From NCBI RefSeq assembly GCF_030388665.1, contig NZ_CP128846.1, positions 8,590,001 through 8,654,000 of the forward strand: a stretch of DNA of 64,000 nt, given 5' to 3'. The stretch comes from Streptomyces flavofungini. Its GTDB lineage: Bacteria; Actinomycetota; Actinomycetes; Streptomycetales; Streptomycetaceae. Each line of letters opens with the position of its first letter. Position 1 is the stretch's first letter. This document shows positions 62,772 to 64,000 of the stretch, one piece after another. The translations under genes were made by a program, and so were the position numbers. Under the pieces are notes generated by a model. It worked only from the letters and a program-made list of their open reading frames with translations. It was not told the DNA's origin and ran no database searches.

Positions 62772-64000
62772 GTGAACGAGCCCGCGTCGACCGGCATCCG
62801 CACGGTCAGCCACGACCTCCCCGAATCCCCCGAGTTCGCGTCCTTCATGGCCCGCGACTGGGCGCCGACCCCGCTCCCCGACGGCATCCGGCTGCCCGCC
62901 GCCGACCTCACCCCGGCCCGCCGCGCCCGCCTCTCGGCCCGCTTCCCCGGCGAGCGGCTGCTCGTGCCCGCCGGGGAGCTGAGGGTCCGCTCCAACGACT
63001 GCGACCACCGCTTCCGCCCGCACAGCGCCTACGCCTGGCTGACCGGACTCACCGGCGAGGACCAGGCCGGCCACGTGCTGGTCCTCGAACCCGACGGGAC
63101 GCGCGGCCACGAGGCGGTGCTGCACCTGCGCCCCCGGTCCCCGCGCACCGACAACGGCTTCTACCGGGACCGCCGCTACGGCGAGTTCTGGGTGGGCCGA
63201 CGCGCCGACCTCGCCGAGGCCGAGCGGATGACCGGCATCCGCTGCGTGCCCCTCGCCGAGCTGCCGCCGGGCAGGAACGCGGCCGACGACAGCGAACTCG
63301 CCACCGTGCTGAGCGAGTTGCGCCTGGTCAAGGATCCCTGGGAAGTGGGCCAGCTCCAACTCGCCGTCGACCACACCACGACCGGCTTCGAGGACGTCGT
63401 GCGCGCCCTGCCGCGCGCCCTCGCCCAGCCGCGCGGCGAGCGCTGGATCGAGGGGGTCTTCGGCCTGCGCGCCCGCGCCGAGGGCAACGGCACCGGCTAC
63501 GAGACCATCGCCGCCTCCGGCGCCCACGCCTGCGTCCTGCACTGGATACGCAACGACGGCCCCCTGGACCCGCGGGAACTGCTGCTGCTCGACGCGGGCG
63601 TGGAGACCGACTCCCTCTACACCGCCGACATCACGCGCACCCTGCCGCTCTCCGGGCGCTTCTCCCCGGTCCAGCGGCAGGTCTACGAACTCGTCCTCGC
63701 CGCACAGGACGCGGGCATCGCCGCGCTGCGGCCCGGCGCCGCCTTCCGCGACTTCCACCGGGCCGCCATGCGCGTCATCGCCGAAGGGCTCGCGGAGTGG
63801 GGGGTGCTCAAGAACGCCGAGGGCGAGTTCCACCGGCGCTACACCCTGTGCAGCAGCGGGCACATGCTCGGCATCGACCTGCACGACTGCGCCCAGGCCA
63901 GGGCCGAGGCGTATCTCGACGGGGTCCTGGAGGAGGGGCAGGTGCTCACCGTCGAGCCCGGCCTCTACCTCCAGCCGGACGACGAGACCCTGCCGCGCGA
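62772..64000 (+). CDS. pepP: Xaa-Pro aminopeptidase (PepP, M24B), 3' end cut by window edge
   Basis: From GTG 62772 (AAGGGAC upstream) 409 residues are visible of an enzyme usually near 490. The N-terminal AMP_N domain (RFPGERLLVPAGELRVRSNDCDHRFRPHSAYAWLTGL) is followed by the pita-bread domain with metal ligands Asp in LLLLDAGVETDSLYTADITR, His in SSGHMLGIDLHDC and Glu in VEPGLYL. It removes N-terminal residues before proline. Divergent from the peptide importer operon, it may process the imported peptides (inference). Confidence 0.93.
   Translation, partial: MNEPASTGIRTVSHDLPESPEFASFMARDWAPTPLPDGIRLPAADLTPARRARLSARFPGERLLVPAGELRVRSNDCDHRFRPHSAYAWLTGLTGEDQAGHVLVLEPDGTRGHEAVLHLRPRSPRTDNGFYRDRRYGEFWVGRRADLAEAERMTGIRCVPLAELPPGRNAADDSELATVLSELRLVKDPWEVGQLQLAVDHTTTGFEDVVRALPRALAQPRGERWIEGVFGLRARAEGNGTGYETIAASGAHACVLHWIRNDGPLDPRELLLLDAGVETDSLYTADITRTLPLSGRFSPVQRQVYELVLAAQDAGIAALRPGAAFRDFHRAAMRVIAEGLAEWGVLKNAEGEFHRRYTLCSSGHMLGIDLHDCAQARAEAYLDGVLEEGQVLTVEPGLYLQPDDETLPR

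Overview
The window is high-GC DNA (codon third positions almost all G or C) with GTG starts, an SsgA-like sporulation protein, mycothiol-dependent enzymes, a TipA-type regulator, iron boxes of the DmdR/IdeR type and a HelR helicase behind a rifamycin-associated element. Together these point to a Streptomyces chromosome. It reads as a mosaic of small operons, with one biosynthetic locus at the left end.

Region 1 (1-8176) is the right part of a biosynthetic gene cluster that runs off the left edge. A minus-strand pair (EPSP-synthase/MurA-like enolpyruvyl transferase, flavin reductase) diverges from a plus-strand operon: ATP-grasp ligase, DUF1611 protein, second ATP-grasp ligase, heme-oxygenase-like diiron oxidase (HDO), phytanoyl-CoA-dioxygenase-like oxygenase and luciferase-like flavin monooxygenase. 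The flavin reductase can feed the monooxygenase. The ligases suggest a peptide-like product, and the three oxygenases suggest heavy tailoring of an amino acid. Enolpyruvyl transferase plus HDO plus ATP-grasp plus PhyH recalls peptidyl-nucleoside (polyoxin/nikkomycin) pathways, but DUF1611 and the SsuD-like enzyme are not part of that textbook set.

Region 2 (8124-16386): a divergent solitary hemC, two tandem 14-TM-type drug exporters, a KefB-like antiporter with its TrkA-C partner, a decayed metallo-beta-lactamase gene and an orphan type III PKS. Region 3 (16741-25244): ATP-dependent DNA ligase, acyl-CoA carboxyltransferase, an ECF sigma factor fused to a zinc-binding anti-sigma-like module and a long Thr-Pro stalk, an SsgA-like protein, an iron-box-controlled siderophore-interacting protein, an oxidoreductase and a D-Ala-D-Ala carboxypeptidase. 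Region 4 (25245-36270): FSR-type exporter with divergent AraC regulator, several gene remnants (two GNATs, an XRE regulator cut by a deletion, a frameshifted VOC protein), glutathione peroxidase, FetB-like permease, the mycothiol-dependent formaldehyde dehydrogenase with its metallo-hydrolase, and a second iron box before a DUF2470 protein.

Region 5 (36341-47285): Tat-exported lactonase, a secreted TNT-domain (NAD glycohydrolase) toxin overlapping a cysteine-free ribosomal protein bL32 with a Zur-like operator, tipA-like regulator with a canonical 19-bp-spacer promoter and an overlapping glycosyltransferase, a mycothiol/glutathione-type reductase, P450 with divergent TetR, and an MFS/CGNR divergent pair sharing a palindrome. 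Region 6 (47332-56843): HxlR regulator, helR with its RAE, a divergent second-type methionyl-tRNA synthetase preceded by a Met-containing leader peptide and attenuator-like hairpins, MFS, aldo/keto reductase, PfpI protein and an F420/NADP reductase-like protein around a perfect 16-bp palindrome. Region 7 (56878-64000): a complete dpp/opp peptide ABC transporter with a divergent Xaa-Pro aminopeptidase cut by the right edge.

The most interesting items are the left-end cluster with its DUF1611 gene that lacks a start codon where homology begins, and the metG leader. No rRNA, tRNA, IS element or CRISPR array was seen.
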